Position numbers and translations under genes: made by a program | NCBI RefSeq assembly: GCF_002156705.1 | Contig: NZ_CP019893.1 | Span: forward strand, 1-64,000 | DNA length: 64,000 nt | Direction of reading: 5' to 3' | DNA from: Natrarchaeobaculum aegyptiacum | GTDB taxonomy: Archaea; Halobacteriota; Halobacteria; Halobacteriales; Natrialbaceae | Notes under the pieces: model-generated | Database searches by the model: none | What the model saw: only the letters and a program-made list of their open reading frames with translations | Told to the model about the DNA's origin: nothing | In this document: positions 51,310 through 60,476 of the stretch, in pieces | Layout of the letters: every line of letters begins with the position of its first letter | Position numbering within the stretch: the first letter of the stretch is position 1

Positions 51310-53421
51310 ATGGGACGGGTATCCGACCTCTTTGCTCCCGAGACCGTCGCCGTCGTCGGCGCGACCGACCGCGAGGGCGCCGTCGGACGAGCGATTCTCG
51401 AGAACCTCCGGGCTGATTTCGACGGTGACGTCGTTCCGATCAATCCCGGACAGGACGAGTTGCTGGGCCTCGAGTGCTACCCGGACGTCTCGAGCGCCCC
51501 ACCGGTCGACCTCGCCGTGGTCGTCGTACCGCCACCGGCCGTCCTCGAGGCGATCGAGGACGTCGGTGAGGCTGGCACCGAACACGTCGTGGTCATTACC
51601 GCCGGGTTCGCAGAGACCGGAAGCGAGGGTGCCAGACGCGAACGGGAGTTACGCGAGCTGGCCGACGCGTACGACCTGAACGTCGTCGGCCCGAACAGCC
51701 TCGGGATCATGTCGACTCCGGTCGGGATGAACGCCACGTTCGGCCCCGAGAACGCCCGCGAGGGCTCGATCTCGTTTATGAGTCAGTCGGGGGCGTTCAT
51801 CACGGCCGTGCTCGACTGGGCGAACGAACAGGGAATCGGCTTCCGTGACGTCGTCTCACTCGGCAACAAGGCCGTCCTCGACGAGGGCGACTTCGTGGAC
51901 GCCTGGGGGGCGGATCCGGACACCGACGTCGTCATCGGCTACCTCGAGGGGATCGACGACGGCGCCGAGTTCGTCCGCACGGCCCGCGACGTCACCGACG
52001 AGACGCCGATCGTCCTCGTGAAGTCGGGCCGAACCGACGCCGGCGCGCAGGCTGCGTCCTCGCACACGGGCGCGATCGCTGGCAGCGAGCAGGCCTACGA
52101 GGCCGGCCTCGAGCAGGCCGGCGTCCTCCGGGCTCACTCCGTCCAGGAACTGTTCGACACCGCGCGAGCGCTGGCCGGCCTGCCGGTGCCCGACGGAGAC
52201 GGCGTTGCAGTCGTTACCAACGCGGGCGGGCCGGGCGTCCTCACGACGGACGCGGTCGGTGACTCTTACCTCGAGATGGCAACCTTCACAGACGAGACGA
52301 TCGATCGGCTCGAAGCGGCCTTGCCCGACGAGGCGAACGTCTACAACCCGATCGACGCACTCGGCGACGCAGATACTGGTCGTTTCGCCACGGCGCTCGA
52401 GATCGTCCTCGAGGATCCGAACGTAGACAGCGCGATCGTCGTCAGTGCGCCGACGGCCACCCTCACGTACGACCGGCTCGCCGAGGTGGTGATCGAGGCC
52501 CAGCAAACTCACGAGAAGCCGGTCGTCACCTCCCTGATGGGCGGCCAGCGCGCCCGGGCGGCCGAGGAAGTGCTCCGGGAGTTCGGTATCCCGAACTACT
52601 TCGATCCCTCACGAGCGGTGACCGGCCTCGACGCCCTCGCGCGGTTCAGGGACGTCAGGCGACGCGAGCGCGACGAGCCCGAAACGTTCGACGTCGACCG
52701 CGACCGGGCGCGAGAGATCCTTGCCCGGGCCGACGACCGGGTCGATAACCGACTCGGCATCGAGTCGATGGACCTCCTCGAGGCCTACGGTATCCCAACG
52801 CCAGACGGCGAGGTCGTCGACGATCCGGCCCACGCACGTGAACTCGCGGAGACGATCGATGGCGACGTCGTGATGAAGATCGTCAGCCCGGACATCTCCC
52901 ACAAGTCCGACATCGGCGGGGTCAAGATCGGCGTCCCCGACGACGAGGTCGAAGACGCCTACGAGGATCTGGTCTCGCGAGCCCGCGCCTACCAGCCCGA
53001 CGCGCGGGTCCTCGGCGTTCAGGTCCAGGAACTCATCGACCTCGAGGGGACGACGGAGACGATCGTCGGGATGAACCGCGATCCGCAGTTCGGCCCGCTG
53101 TTGCTCTTCGGGCTGGGTGGTATCTTCGTCGAAATTCTCGAGGACACGGCGGTTCGGGTCGCCCCGATCGGCGAAGACGAGTCTCGCTCGATGATCGAGG
53201 AAATTCAGGCGACACCGCTGTTGCGCGGCGCTCGTGGCCGCGATCCTGCGGACGTCGACGGCGTCGTCGAGACGATCCAGCGACTCTCACAGCTGGTGAC
53301 CGACTTCCCGCAGATCCTCGAACTGGACGTGAACCCGCTCGTGGCCGGCCCCGACGGCGTACAGGCGATCGACCTCAGACTGACCGTGGACACGGAGACC
53401 GAGACAGAGACCGATGACTGA
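51310..53421 (+). CDS. acd: ADP-forming acetyl-CoA/acyl-CoA synthetase, fused alpha-beta
   Basis: About 703 residues. The CoA-binding Rossmann domain begins FAPETVAVVGATDREGAVG, the ligase domain has MSQSGAFITAVLDWANEQG and the phospho-His segment SSHTGAIAGSEQAYEAGL, and the C-terminal ATP-grasp half has KIVSPDISHKSDIGGVKIG and GLGGIFVEIL. This is the single-chain form typical of haloarchaea, making acetate and ATP from acetyl-CoA. ATG 51310 sits about 27 bases after the TATA-like CCTTTATCC, consistent with a leaderless start. GTG 51295 is possible. Confidence 0.94.
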   Translation: MGRVSDLFAPETVAVVGATDREGAVGRAILENLRADFDGDVVPINPGQDELLGLECYPDVSSAPPVDLAVVVVPPPAVLEAIEDVGEAGTEHVVVITAGFAETGSEGARRERELRELADAYDLNVVGPNSLGIMSTPVGMNATFGPENAREGSISFMSQSGAFITAVLDWANEQGIGFRDVVSLGNKAVLDEGDFVDAWGADPDTDVVIGYLEGIDDGAEFVRTARDVTDETPIVLVKSGRTDAGAQAASSHTGAIAGSEQAYEAGLEQAGVLRAHSVQELFDTARALAGLPVPDGDGVAVVTNAGGPGVLTTDAVGDSYLEMATFTDETIDRLEAALPDEANVYNPIDALGDADTGRFATALEIVLEDPNVDSAIVVSAPTATLTYDRLAEVVIEAQQTHEKPVVTSLMGGQRARAAEEVLREFGIPNYFDPSRAVTGLDALARFRDVRRRERDEPETFDVDRDRAREILARADDRVDNRLGIESMDLLEAYGIPTPDGEVVDDPAHARELAETIDGDVVMKIVSPDISHKSDIGGVKIGVPDDEVEDAYEDLVSRARAYQPDARVLGVQVQELIDLEGTTETIVGMNRDPQFGPLLLFGLGGIFVEILEDTAVRVAPIGEDESRSMIEEIQATPLLRGARGRDPADVDGVVETIQRLSQLVTDFPQILELDVNPLVAGPDGVQAIDLRLTVDTETETETDD

Positions 53422-54559
53422 TACGAACGACATCGAGACGACAGACAGCGGCACCGAGGACGACTCTGAATCACCATCGCAGACCGGAACCACCGACCGG
53501 ATGGCCGACGCCATCCTCGTCGCCTCCCTCGAGGAGAGCACTGGCAAGACCGCGATCACGCTGGCGCTGGCCGGGATCGCTCGCGAGGCAGGCGAGCGGG
53601 TCGGCTACATGAAACCGAAGGGGACCCGTCTGCAGAGTAACGTCGGGAAAACCCTCGACGCAGACCCCTTGCTCGCCCAGGAACTGCTCGGCATCGAGGA
53701 CGACCTGCAGGACCTGGAGCCGATCGTCTACTCGCCGACGTTCGTCGAGCAGGTGATCCGCGGGCGGGAAGAGCCAGCAGCGCTTCGGGACCGGGTCGAG
53801 GAGGCGTTTACGACGCTCACAGCTGATCGCGACCGGCTGTTCGTCGAGGGCGCTGGCCGGTACGATCGGGGGGCGCTCGTCGACCTCACCGACCCAGACG
53901 TTGCGGACCTGTTCGACGCCCGCGCCATCCTGATCGCACCGTTTTCCGACCCGGGTGACGTCGACGACGTGCTGATCGCCTGCGAGGCGTTCGGCGACCG
54001 GCTCGCCGGCGTCGTCTTCAACGACGTCGCCGACGCCGTCTACGATCAGCTCGAGACCGACGTCGTCCCGTTCCTCGAGGGGCGGGGGATCGACGTGCTG
54101 GGCGTCCTCCCGAGCGAACGCGACCTCTCCGGGGTGACGGTCGCCGACCTCGCGGACGAACTCGGTGCACGGCTCCTCGTCGAGGAGGGGACCGACGCCT
54201 ACGTCGACCGGTTCGCAGTCGGCGCGATGGGGGGCGACAGCGCGCTGCGGCACTTCCGCCGGACGAGAGACGCCGCCGTCATCACCGGCGGTGATCGGGC
54301 CGACATCCACACGGCGGCGCTCGAGGCCCCGGGCGTTCGATGTCTCATCCTCACCGGTGGCCACCGGCCGTCGGGTGCGATCCTCGGACAGGCCGCCGAG
54401 AAGGGTCTCGCCATCCTCTCGGTGCAGACGGACACCCTCACCACGGTCGAGCGCGCCGAAGACGTGGTCCGGAGCGGACGAACCCAGGACGAAGAGACCG
54501 TCGGTCGGATGGAATCGCTGCTCGTCGACCACGCCGCCGTCGACGCCATCCTCGAGTAA
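53414..54559 (+). CDS. BioD-like/DRTGG domain protein (phosphotransacetylase N-terminal-like)
   Basis: 381 residues. An acidic N-terminal tail (about 30) precedes a BioD-like P-loop domain (VASLEESTGKTAITLALAG) and, from about residue 240, a DRTGG domain (AAVITGGDRADIHTAALE). This arrangement equals the N-terminal regulatory part of long phosphotransacetylases but without the catalytic transferase domain. It overlaps the acd stop by 8 bases. Coupling with ADP-forming acetyl-CoA synthetase suggests control of acetate/acetyl-CoA flow, as an inference. No catalytic role can be assigned. Confidence 0.87.
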   Translation: MTDTNDIETTDSGTEDDSESPSQTGTTDRMADAILVASLEESTGKTAITLALAGIAREAGERVGYMKPKGTRLQSNVGKTLDADPLLAQELLGIEDDLQDLEPIVYSPTFVEQVIRGREEPAALRDRVEEAFTTLTADRDRLFVEGAGRYDRGALVDLTDPDVADLFDARAILIAPFSDPGDVDDVLIACEAFGDRLAGVVFNDVADAVYDQLETDVVPFLEGRGIDVLGVLPSERDLSGVTVADLADELGARLLVEEGTDAYVDRFAVGAMGGDSALRHFRRTRDAAVITGGDRADIHTAALEAPGVRCLILTGGHRPSGAILGQAAEKGLAILSVQTDTLTTVERAEDVVRSGRTQDEETVGRMESLLVDHAAVDAILE

Positions 54560-54654
54560 GGCGGTTTTCGCGAGGATTACGGTTCGATCCAGTTGCGTCT
54601 GACGACAGTCACGTCTGACCAAGAATTAAGAGCCAGCCGCGCATGGAGTCGGAC

Positions 54655-54948
54655 ATGGACGACACTCCGCAAGAGATCACCTCGCTCGTCGGCCGCGAGG
54701 TCTACTCGAACAGCGGCGTCTTCGTCGGCGAAGTCGAAGACCTCCAGTTGAACCTAAACGGCGAAGCCGTCACCGGTCTCGCGCTCGGCAGCCTCAACTC
54801 CGAACTGTTTCGCGACGAATCGCGAGCCGGACAGGGCGTCATCGTCCCCTACCGCTGGGTTCGCGCGGTCGGGGACGTCGTGCTCGTCAACGACGTGGTC
54901 GAGCGCGTCCGCGACCCGGACGAAGAACAGGACGAACTGGTCGCCTGA
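54655..54948 (+). CDS. PRC-barrel protein, CdpB-like
   Basis: About 97 residues from ATG 54655 (an ATG at 54643 is also in frame). Residues 8-85 are a PRC-barrel: SLVGREVYSNSGVFVGEVEDLQLNLNG, VTGLALG, GVIVPYRWVRAVGDVVLVNDVVERV. Similar small haloarchaeal PRC-barrel proteins (CdpB1 and CdpB2) bind SepF at the FtsZ division ring. The sequence looks very like those, but I assign it only by resemblance. A convergent DHH protein gene follows. TATA-like AAGAATTAAG precedes it. Confidence 0.8.
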   Translation: MDDTPQEITSLVGREVYSNSGVFVGEVEDLQLNLNGEAVTGLALGSLNSELFRDESRAGQGVIVPYRWVRAVGDVVLVNDVVERVRDPDEEQDELVA

Positions 54949-55103
54949 GTCGATCGGAACCAGCTTTCGATTCCTCGCTTTCCGTGACTCGTCATCGTCA
55001 GGTCGCCCCCTCGAACCGTCGACCCTCAGGTCCTGACTGGGGTCGGTAGGCGTGTTCACCACGGCCGACGGGGGACGACGTCTCGAGCCCGATCCGGGCC
55101 CGC

Positions 55104-56552
55104 TCAGGAGCCGTTCGATCCCTCGGACCCGTCGACGCCCATCGCGTCGAAGAGGGTCCGTTTGACCGCCTCTTCGGTCAATTCGAGCAGCGTATCCCGC
55201 GTGTCGTCTGAAATCTCGATTCCCGTGAAGATGCCGAGTGGAATCTCAGCGCTGGCCTGGGTCGAGTGGCCCGCGGTCTCGCCCATCTCGCCGTAGGCGT
55301 CCTCGAGCACCTTGCCGATGTTGATGCGAATGTCCTTCGAGCGGCCGGCGAGGAAGATGGTCTCGTCGGCGATGCCGAAGACGGCGGTGGTGGTGACTCC
55401 CTCGAGGTTCAGCAGGTGGCTCGCCGCCTGCGTCAGGGCCTCGCGGTCGCGGACGAGTCCAGCGTTGGAGACGAGGTGGCTCCCCTGAACGTCCCGGTTG
55501 GCGATGGCTTCTGCGAGCACGTCCAGCGTTTCGGGGGACATCGACGGGGATTCGACCTGCTCTAGGGTGTCGTGATTGGCGAAGGGGTAGAGGTAGGCTG
55601 CGGCGGTGAGGTCTGCGGGGGTCGTGTCACGTTTGAAATCGAGTGTCTCCGCGCGAATGCCGTAAAGAAGCGCCGTGGCGACCTCCTCGGAGACGTTGAC
55701 GTCGAACTCCTGGATGTACTTGGTGACGATCGTCGACGTCGAGGACATGTTCGGTCGGATGTCGACGAACTCCGGTTCGTACTCGGTGTCGGCCTCGTGG
55801 TGGTCGATCAGCACGTCGGCCGAGAGGTCGATCTCGCTCGAGGTGCCGTGGTCGACGAGCGCGACGGTGTCGTACACCGACTGGTCGTCGATTTCCTCCC
55901 ACTGGACGAGGTCGATACCGAGCAGGTTTACGAACGCACGATTCTCCTGATGGCCAACGTCGCCGAGGTAGATGACGTCCGACTCGACGCCAAGATGCTC
56001 GGCGATGGCCTGCAACGCTGCTGCAGAGGCGATCGAGTCCGGATCAGGGCTGTCCTGCGTGAGGATCGCCAGCCGGGAGGAGGTCTCCTCGATCAACGAC
56101 GCGAGCATTCCCGCGTTGTACTCCAGTTCGCCCGACTCGAGGGCGCGCAGCGCCGATTCGGCGATGACTGCGGAGGGGTTGATAACGACGTCTGCGCCGA
56201 GGTCCTCGAGTTCGTCGCCCGAGACGGGATCGCTCGCCCGGGCGACGACGAACTGGTCGCGATCGGTCTCGCGGATGTTCGAGACGGCCCGTTTGTTCGA
56301 TTCGACGTCCGAGGCGAGGATGAGAATGACGTCGCGGTCGGCGACGAGGTCTGCGGCCTCGGTTTCGCGGATGTCCGCCGTCCGGGCGTCCATGTCCTGG
56401 TCGCGCAGGGACTCGACCCGGCTCTCGTCCCGGTCGACGATCAGGACGTCCTTGCCCTGTTCGACGAGTTCCTCTGCGACGGCGTAGCCGACGCTCCCAC
56501 AGCCAAGGATCGCGTAGTCAGAAATCGCCGAGATCGTAACCCCCGTACTCAT
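55104..56552 (-). CDS. TrkA-N / DHH-DHHA1 phosphoesterase-like protein
   Basis: 482 residues. An N-terminal Rossmann TrkA-N domain (YAILGCGSVGYAVAEELVEQGKDVLIVDRD) is followed by a DHH domain (LTQDSPDPDSIASAAALQAIAEHL, then VDHG and LIDHHEADTEYEPEFVDIRP) and DHHA1 (GHSTQASAEIPLGIF). DHH proteins hydrolyse phosphodiesters such as short RNA or cyclic dinucleotides; the Asp/His metal ligands are present. The substrate is unknown. The TrkA-N domain suggests control by NAD(H) or a nucleotide. ATG 56552 was chosen (M-STGVTISAISDYAILG). Confidence 0.88.
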   Translation of the reverse strand: MSTGVTISAISDYAILGCGSVGYAVAEELVEQGKDVLIVDRDESRVESLRDQDMDARTADIRETEAADLVADRDVILILASDVESNKRAVSNIRETDRDQFVVARASDPVSGDELEDLGADVVINPSAVIAESALRALESGELEYNAGMLASLIEETSSRLAILTQDSPDPDSIASAAALQAIAEHLGVESDVIYLGDVGHQENRAFVNLLGIDLVQWEEIDDQSVYDTVALVDHGTSSEIDLSADVLIDHHEADTEYEPEFVDIRPNMSSTSTIVTKYIQEFDVNVSEEVATALLYGIRAETLDFKRDTTPADLTAAAYLYPFANHDTLEQVESPSMSPETLDVLAEAIANRDVQGSHLVSNAGLVRDREALTQAASHLLNLEGVTTTAVFGIADETIFLAGRSKDIRINIGKVLEDAYGEMGETAGHSTQASAEIPLGIFTGIEISDDTRDTLLELTEEAVKRTLFDAMGVDGSEGSNGS

Positions 56553-56757
56553 TGTCTCTGTGGTCGGCCCGACCACACTTAACGCTCCCGAAGATTCCTA
56601 TCTGACGTCATCACGGCGACGAGTCAGGCGAGTCGAACGGTTCCGGGAGTCCGGTTGTAGGCGCGACACTCGAGTGGTGAGCCGCCCGTGGCCCGCTCTG
56701 GCACGGCGGAATCCAAGGGAAACGTATTTGAGCGGCCACCCGAAAGTTCGTGGTACA

Positions 56758-56831
56758 GGGCCGGTAGCTCAGTTAGGCAGAGCGTCTGACTCTTAATCAG
56801 ACGGTCGCGTGTTCAAATCGCGCCCGGCCCG
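56758..56831 (+). tRNA. tRNA-Lys (CTT anticodon)
   Basis: 74 bases that fold fully: acceptor GGGCCGG (56758-56764) with CCGGCCC (56824-56830), discriminator G 56831; D-arm with TAGCTCAGTTAGGCAGAG; anticodon stem TCTGA/TCAGA with loop CTCTTAA and anticodon CTT at 56792-56794; T-loop TTCAAAT. CCA is not encoded. AACGTATTTGAG upstream (about 56721-56732) may hold the promoter. Confidence 0.97.
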
Positions 56832-57274
56832 TGCAACGAACTGGTGAGCGTAGCGAACCTGTGAGTGAACCGGCAGGCACGATTTGAACGCAGGGAGAGC
56901 GCAGTTTCGCGAACGAAGTGAGCGAGGAAGCGATCGACCGTGTGTTCAAATCGCGCCCGGCCCGCGTTCCTGTCGCGAATAAACCCGTGAGCGGTGCAAA
57001 CGGAACCGGCGGGATTTGAACTGGACGAGTCGCAGCCCGCGCAACGAAGTGAACAGGAACGTCTCGGCGTCGGTCATAATCGCACTCGGCCCACCCTGTC
57101 GTGAATACATCCGTGGAGAGTCACAACGAGCGCTCTCGAGCGGCGGTATCCGCTCGAGTGCCACCACCTCGAGTATCGCCGTCTCGAGTGGAGCGTCTCG
57201 AGTACCGCGGTTCGGCGGTACCTGCTCGAGGATCTCCACCTCGACTATCTGGTCCTAGATAGAAAGCCACGAGT
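56832..57274 (+). repeat. Tandem decayed copies of the tRNA-Lys 3' end (about 132-base period)
   Basis: The 23 bases ending the tRNA (56809-56831, GTGTTCAAATCGCGCCCGGC plus CCG) recur exactly at 56942-56964 and in degraded form at 57074-57093 (TCATAATCGCACTCGGCCCA). Between them, GATTTGAAC occurs at 56881 and 57013, so the whole unit of about 132 bases is repeated. Such duplicated tRNA ends are typical footprints of site-specific integration. No integrase or coding frame is seen here. Confidence 0.75.
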
Positions 57275-58843
57275 TCACCCGCTCGAGTCGGTTGTTCCGG
57301 TTCGAATCTCGAACCGGGCTCCGTCCGTCGAACTGTCGGTGACCGAGATGGTCCACCCGTGACTCTCACAGATCCGCTCCACCGTCCCGAGCCCGAGGCC
57401 GGTTCCATCGGCTCGAGTCGAGTATCCGGAGTCGAACACCTGCTGACGATCGGTCGGTGGGATACCGACGCCGTCGTCTTCGACGGCGAATCCGGCATCG
57501 TCTGCGAGCGGTGTGACGCGGACAGTCAGGTCCCCGGTGCTACCTCGGTCCCCGGGCCCGTGTTCGAGAGCGTTTCGAAAGAGGTTCTCGAGTACCTGCT
57601 GCAGTCGACTGGCGTTCGCCAGGACCGTCAGCCCCTCGGCTTGAGCGTCGACCTCGAGAGTCGCGCCCTCGGTGTCGACCATCCCCCAGGCCTTCCACGC
57701 GATGGCCTCGAGGTCGACCCGGGTCACGTCTGCGGGGTCGACCGCGTCGTCTGCCCGGGCGAACGCGAGGAGGTCGCTGATCAGGACCTCCATGCGCTGG
57801 TGGGAGGCCTCGACTTCCGCGAGCGCGTCGCTGTCGCACGCGTCCTGTGCGACCTCGAGATAGCCCTGGGCGACGCTGAGCGGGTTTCGGAGGTCGTGGG
57901 AGACGATGCTCGAGAACTCCTCGAGGCGGTCGTTCTGGCGCTCGAGGGCACGTCGCTGACTGCGAAGTTCCGACTCCCTGTCGACGCGGTCGAGGACGGC
58001 TCCAGCCGCAGAGGCGAGGAGTTTGGCCGTCGAGACGTCGACGTCGTCGAACGCGTCTGGTTCGCGGGAGCCGACGTTGAGCACGCCGTGGGTTCCGAGC
58101 GGGAGGATCATCTCGCTTCGGACGGGCGTATCCTCGTTGTAACGTCCCGGCTCTTCTCGCAGGTCGGGGAAGACGTGCGTGGATCCGTTCTCGAACGCCT
58201 CCCAGGAGAGTCCCTCGCCGGCACGGTAGACCGGTGGCTCTTCGAAGACGGCGGCGCCATCGTCCGTGATGGCCACCGGATCGAGGGTGTTCGATTCCTC
58301 GTCGTAGAGCCACGCGGCGGTAAAGGGCATCTCGAGTTCGGAGGCCGCGAGGTCGACGATGAGTTCGCAGACGTCGTCGTGGGTTTCGGCCTCGACGAAG
58401 CGGCTGGTCGCCCGCTGGAGGGCCTCGATGCGGTCGGCCCGGCGCTGGTTACGAACGTCGTAGACGCCGACGAGGAAGCCGCCCAGTGCGCCGCCGGTCG
58501 CAGCAGTCGCGAGCTGGAAGCCGGCGTCGGCCGGGAGGTGGCCGGCCAGTAACTGGTGAGCGGTGATCGTCCCGACGACGGCGGTGATCGCGACAGCGCC
58601 GAGCGCGGTCCACACGCCGAGTCGGACGGTGTATCCGGCTGCAAATCGCCGTCGAATCGCCCAGACCGCGGCGTAGCACAGGACGAGTGAGAGTGCGAGT
58701 GGGAAGACGACACCGACGACGGTCGCGAGAAGCGGTTTGTCGTGGACGACGACGTGGGCGACGTGGAGACTCGAGAGGAGCAGTCCGAGCAGCCCAACGA
58801 GAAGAGCGGCGACGAAATCGGTCGGACGAATCCTCTCGGTCAC
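57275..58843 (-). CDS. Membrane sensor histidine kinase with GAF domain
   Basis: About 522 residues. Four or so transmembrane helices (about 10-125: FVAALLVGLLGLLLSSLHV, VVGVVFPLALSLVLCYAAVWAI), then a GAF domain (about 145-290), a HisKA domain with phospho-His in SIVSHDLRNPLSVAQGY, and an HATPase domain with the N-box LFRNALEHG, G1 VEDDGVGIP and G2 TGLGLGTV. GTG 58843 is preferred (M-TERIRPTDFV); a TTG at 58858 would add five residues. No response regulator is adjacent, which is usual in haloarchaea. The signal sensed is unknown. Confidence 0.92.
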   Translation of the reverse strand: MTERIRPTDFVAALLVGLLGLLLSSLHVAHVVVHDKPLLATVVGVVFPLALSLVLCYAAVWAIRRRFAAGYTVRLGVWTALGAVAITAVVGTITAHQLLAGHLPADAGFQLATAATGGALGGFLVGVYDVRNQRRADRIEALQRATSRFVEAETHDDVCELIVDLAASELEMPFTAAWLYDEESNTLDPVAITDDGAAVFEEPPVYRAGEGLSWEAFENGSTHVFPDLREEPGRYNEDTPVRSEMILPLGTHGVLNVGSREPDAFDDVDVSTAKLLASAAGAVLDRVDRESELRSQRRALERQNDRLEEFSSIVSHDLRNPLSVAQGYLEVAQDACDSDALAEVEASHQRMEVLISDLLAFARADDAVDPADVTRVDLEAIAWKAWGMVDTEGATLEVDAQAEGLTVLANASRLQQVLENLFRNALEHGPGDRGSTGDLTVRVTPLADDAGFAVEDDGVGIPPTDRQQVFDSGYSTRADGTGLGLGTVERICESHGWTISVTDSSTDGARFEIRTGTTDSSG

Positions 58844-59202
58844 TGTTGAACTGGACAATCGTACCCACGCACGGTATAGAAGTGTATCGACCGACGAACT
58901 GTCATCGAAGAAATCAGTCCGTTCGACAGCCGAGGACCATCTTCCATACGTTGCTCGAGCGTCCGAATCGGGCGAAACGCGACGGTCGAGCCGGTTCGGG
59001 ACTCGAGTCGTCGCTGGACTGGGAAGTCGGCGTCGGTGGGCCGGATGTCACTGGAACTGTTGTCGGTGGTTCGAACGGCTCTAGAATCGGTGCTGTGGGA
59101 GGCGACGACGAACCGGGGGGACGTCCGCCGATGCCGAAGCGGTGGAGGACGGTAATCGCTCGACCTCCGCCTGAACACGGAGGTACGCGCTATCGGTCTG
59201 TA
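58844..59202. other. Intergenic region without a recognised gene
   Basis: About 360 bases upstream of the kinase. Open frames across it have no conserved features or haloarchaeal codon pattern. No repeat or RNA is recognised. Confidence 0.4.
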
Positions 59203-59370
59203 TCAGGGCCAGCAGTCGACGGTCAGCGACGTTGCGATCCAGCCATCGGGGTTGTCACGTTCGACGAAGACGGCCTTTCCCGGACGGGGTTCGTGTCTCG
59301 TGACGATCGCCGAGGGCTCGCTGGGTTCGTCGTCGACGTCTCGGTCCTGCCGTGGGACGGGGGATTCCAT
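59203..59370 (-). CDS. Very small haloarchaeal protein (55 residues)
   Basis: A 55-codon frame with ATG at 59370 and TGA at 59203-59205. The protein is acidic with a plausible haloarchaeal pattern: an N-terminal Asp/Glu/Pro stretch and a C-terminal GKAVFVERDNPDGWIATSLTV motif. The latter resembles a class of short haloarchaeal proteins with a V(F/V)xE-x5-WI(A/S)S-type ending. A TATA-like TTTTTAGATTTAG (about 59392-59404, minus strand) lies at leaderless distance. Function unknown; divergent from the macro-domain gene. Confidence 0.7.
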   Translation of the reverse strand: MESPVPRQDRDVDDEPSEPSAIVTRHEPRPGKAVFVERDNPDGWIATSLTVDCWP

Positions 59371-59535
59371 CGAGATGAGTTAGGCTCCCCTAAATCTAAA
59401 AAGGTTTTGGTCAGCCTAAGAACTGGATTCTGGCTCACATTGTGTCCTGACAACGCCCGAGGCGGTTCGAACCCGCTCGAGGGGTTGGACGCGGCGGGAC
59501 GAACTTTCAACCCGGTGCAGCGTGTACCGCCGCGC

Positions 59536-60075
59536 ATGGAGTTCGACGTCATTCAGGGCGACATCGCAGCACAGTCCGCGGATGCGCTGGTCAACGCCGC
59601 CGGGACCAGCCTCCGAATGGGATCGGGCGTCGCTGGCGCGCTCCGTCGACGAGCGGGCGAGGAGCTCAACGAGGAAGCCATGGAGACGGGACCAGTCGAC
59701 CTCGGCGACGTCGCGGTTACCGACGCCTACGAGCTGGACGCCGAGTACGTGATCCACGCCGCCGCGATGCCCCACTACGGAGACGGACAGGCGACCGAGG
59801 AGAGCATTCGCGACGCGACCCGGAACACACTCGAGACGGCCGACGACCTCGAGTGCGAATCGATCGTTCTCCCGGCACTCGGCTGCGGTGTGGCTGGCTT
59901 CGACCTCGCCGACGGAGCTGCGATCATCGGTGAGGAGATCGACCACTACGAGCCCGAAACCCTCGAGGAGGTGCGGTTGATCGCGTACAGCGACGAGGAG
60001 TACGACACCGTTCGGGCTGCCGTCGGGAAGGCAGAGCGATCCGAGATGATCGACGAGAGCGACGCGGATCGGTGA
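59536..60075 (+). CDS. Macro domain protein (ADP-ribose hydrolase family)
   Basis: 179 residues. Macro-domain features: MEFDVIQGDIAAQSADALVNAAGTSLRMGSGVAGALRRRAG at the start, where the ADP-ribose-binding Asp and Asn are in GDI and VNAA. ECESIVLPALGCGVAGFDLADGA covers the phosphate loop. Such proteins bind or hydrolyse ADP-ribosyl groups or O-acetyl-ADP-ribose. The C-terminus is helical and acidic. ATG 59536 was chosen; the long in-frame extension upstream to 58687 has no haloarchaeal character. Confidence 0.92.
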   Translation: MEFDVIQGDIAAQSADALVNAAGTSLRMGSGVAGALRRRAGEELNEEAMETGPVDLGDVAVTDAYELDAEYVIHAAAMPHYGDGQATEESIRDATRNTLETADDLECESIVLPALGCGVAGFDLADGAAIIGEEIDHYEPETLEEVRLIAYSDEEYDTVRAAVGKAERSEMIDESDADR

Positions 60076-60476
60076 CGGTCCGGAACTCGGGCGCGAGTGC
60101 AACTGCAGTTGGACGCGACTCGAGGAACGTATTTGGCCGACTGTCTCATTAGTGTGCCATCTGGTGTCGGTCGTTCAGTAATCGGGCCGCGGAACGGGTG
60201 ATCAAGTTCAGTTTTTCGAGTCAATTGCCGGCTGGCCGGTGGCAGTATCATGCAGAATCTACAACCTCGCTTGAGTTGATTCGATTACACATAGTGGGGA
60301 TGCAGTCAGGCGGCGACGACCGGGAGTGATCGATTCGGTGGGGGCAGCCGAACGCGACCACTCGGTGGTGGCTCGATCGTGTACTGACTGGGTACCCGGG
60401 TCGACCGAGTCCGTTCCGACGCGCCGGTGGTCTGGGCTGTCAGGTCGCGACCGTCCGACTGCGTTCGAACATCATC
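60076..60476. other. Intergenic region with a perfect palindrome, no gene recognised
   Basis: About 400 bases before the tctC-like gene. A 12-bp perfect palindrome CAACTGCAGTTG lies at 60100-60111, 25 bases after the macro gene stop, possibly a transcript end. TATA-like elements include GATTCGATTACACATAG (about 60278-60294). Nothing else is recognised. Confidence 0.35.

Noticed and set aside
58687-59535. Long in-frame extension upstream of the macro-domain protein
   Set aside because: It overlaps the sensor kinase in antisense, is Arg/Ser-rich and shows no conservation. The ATG at 59536 begins the macro fold directly.
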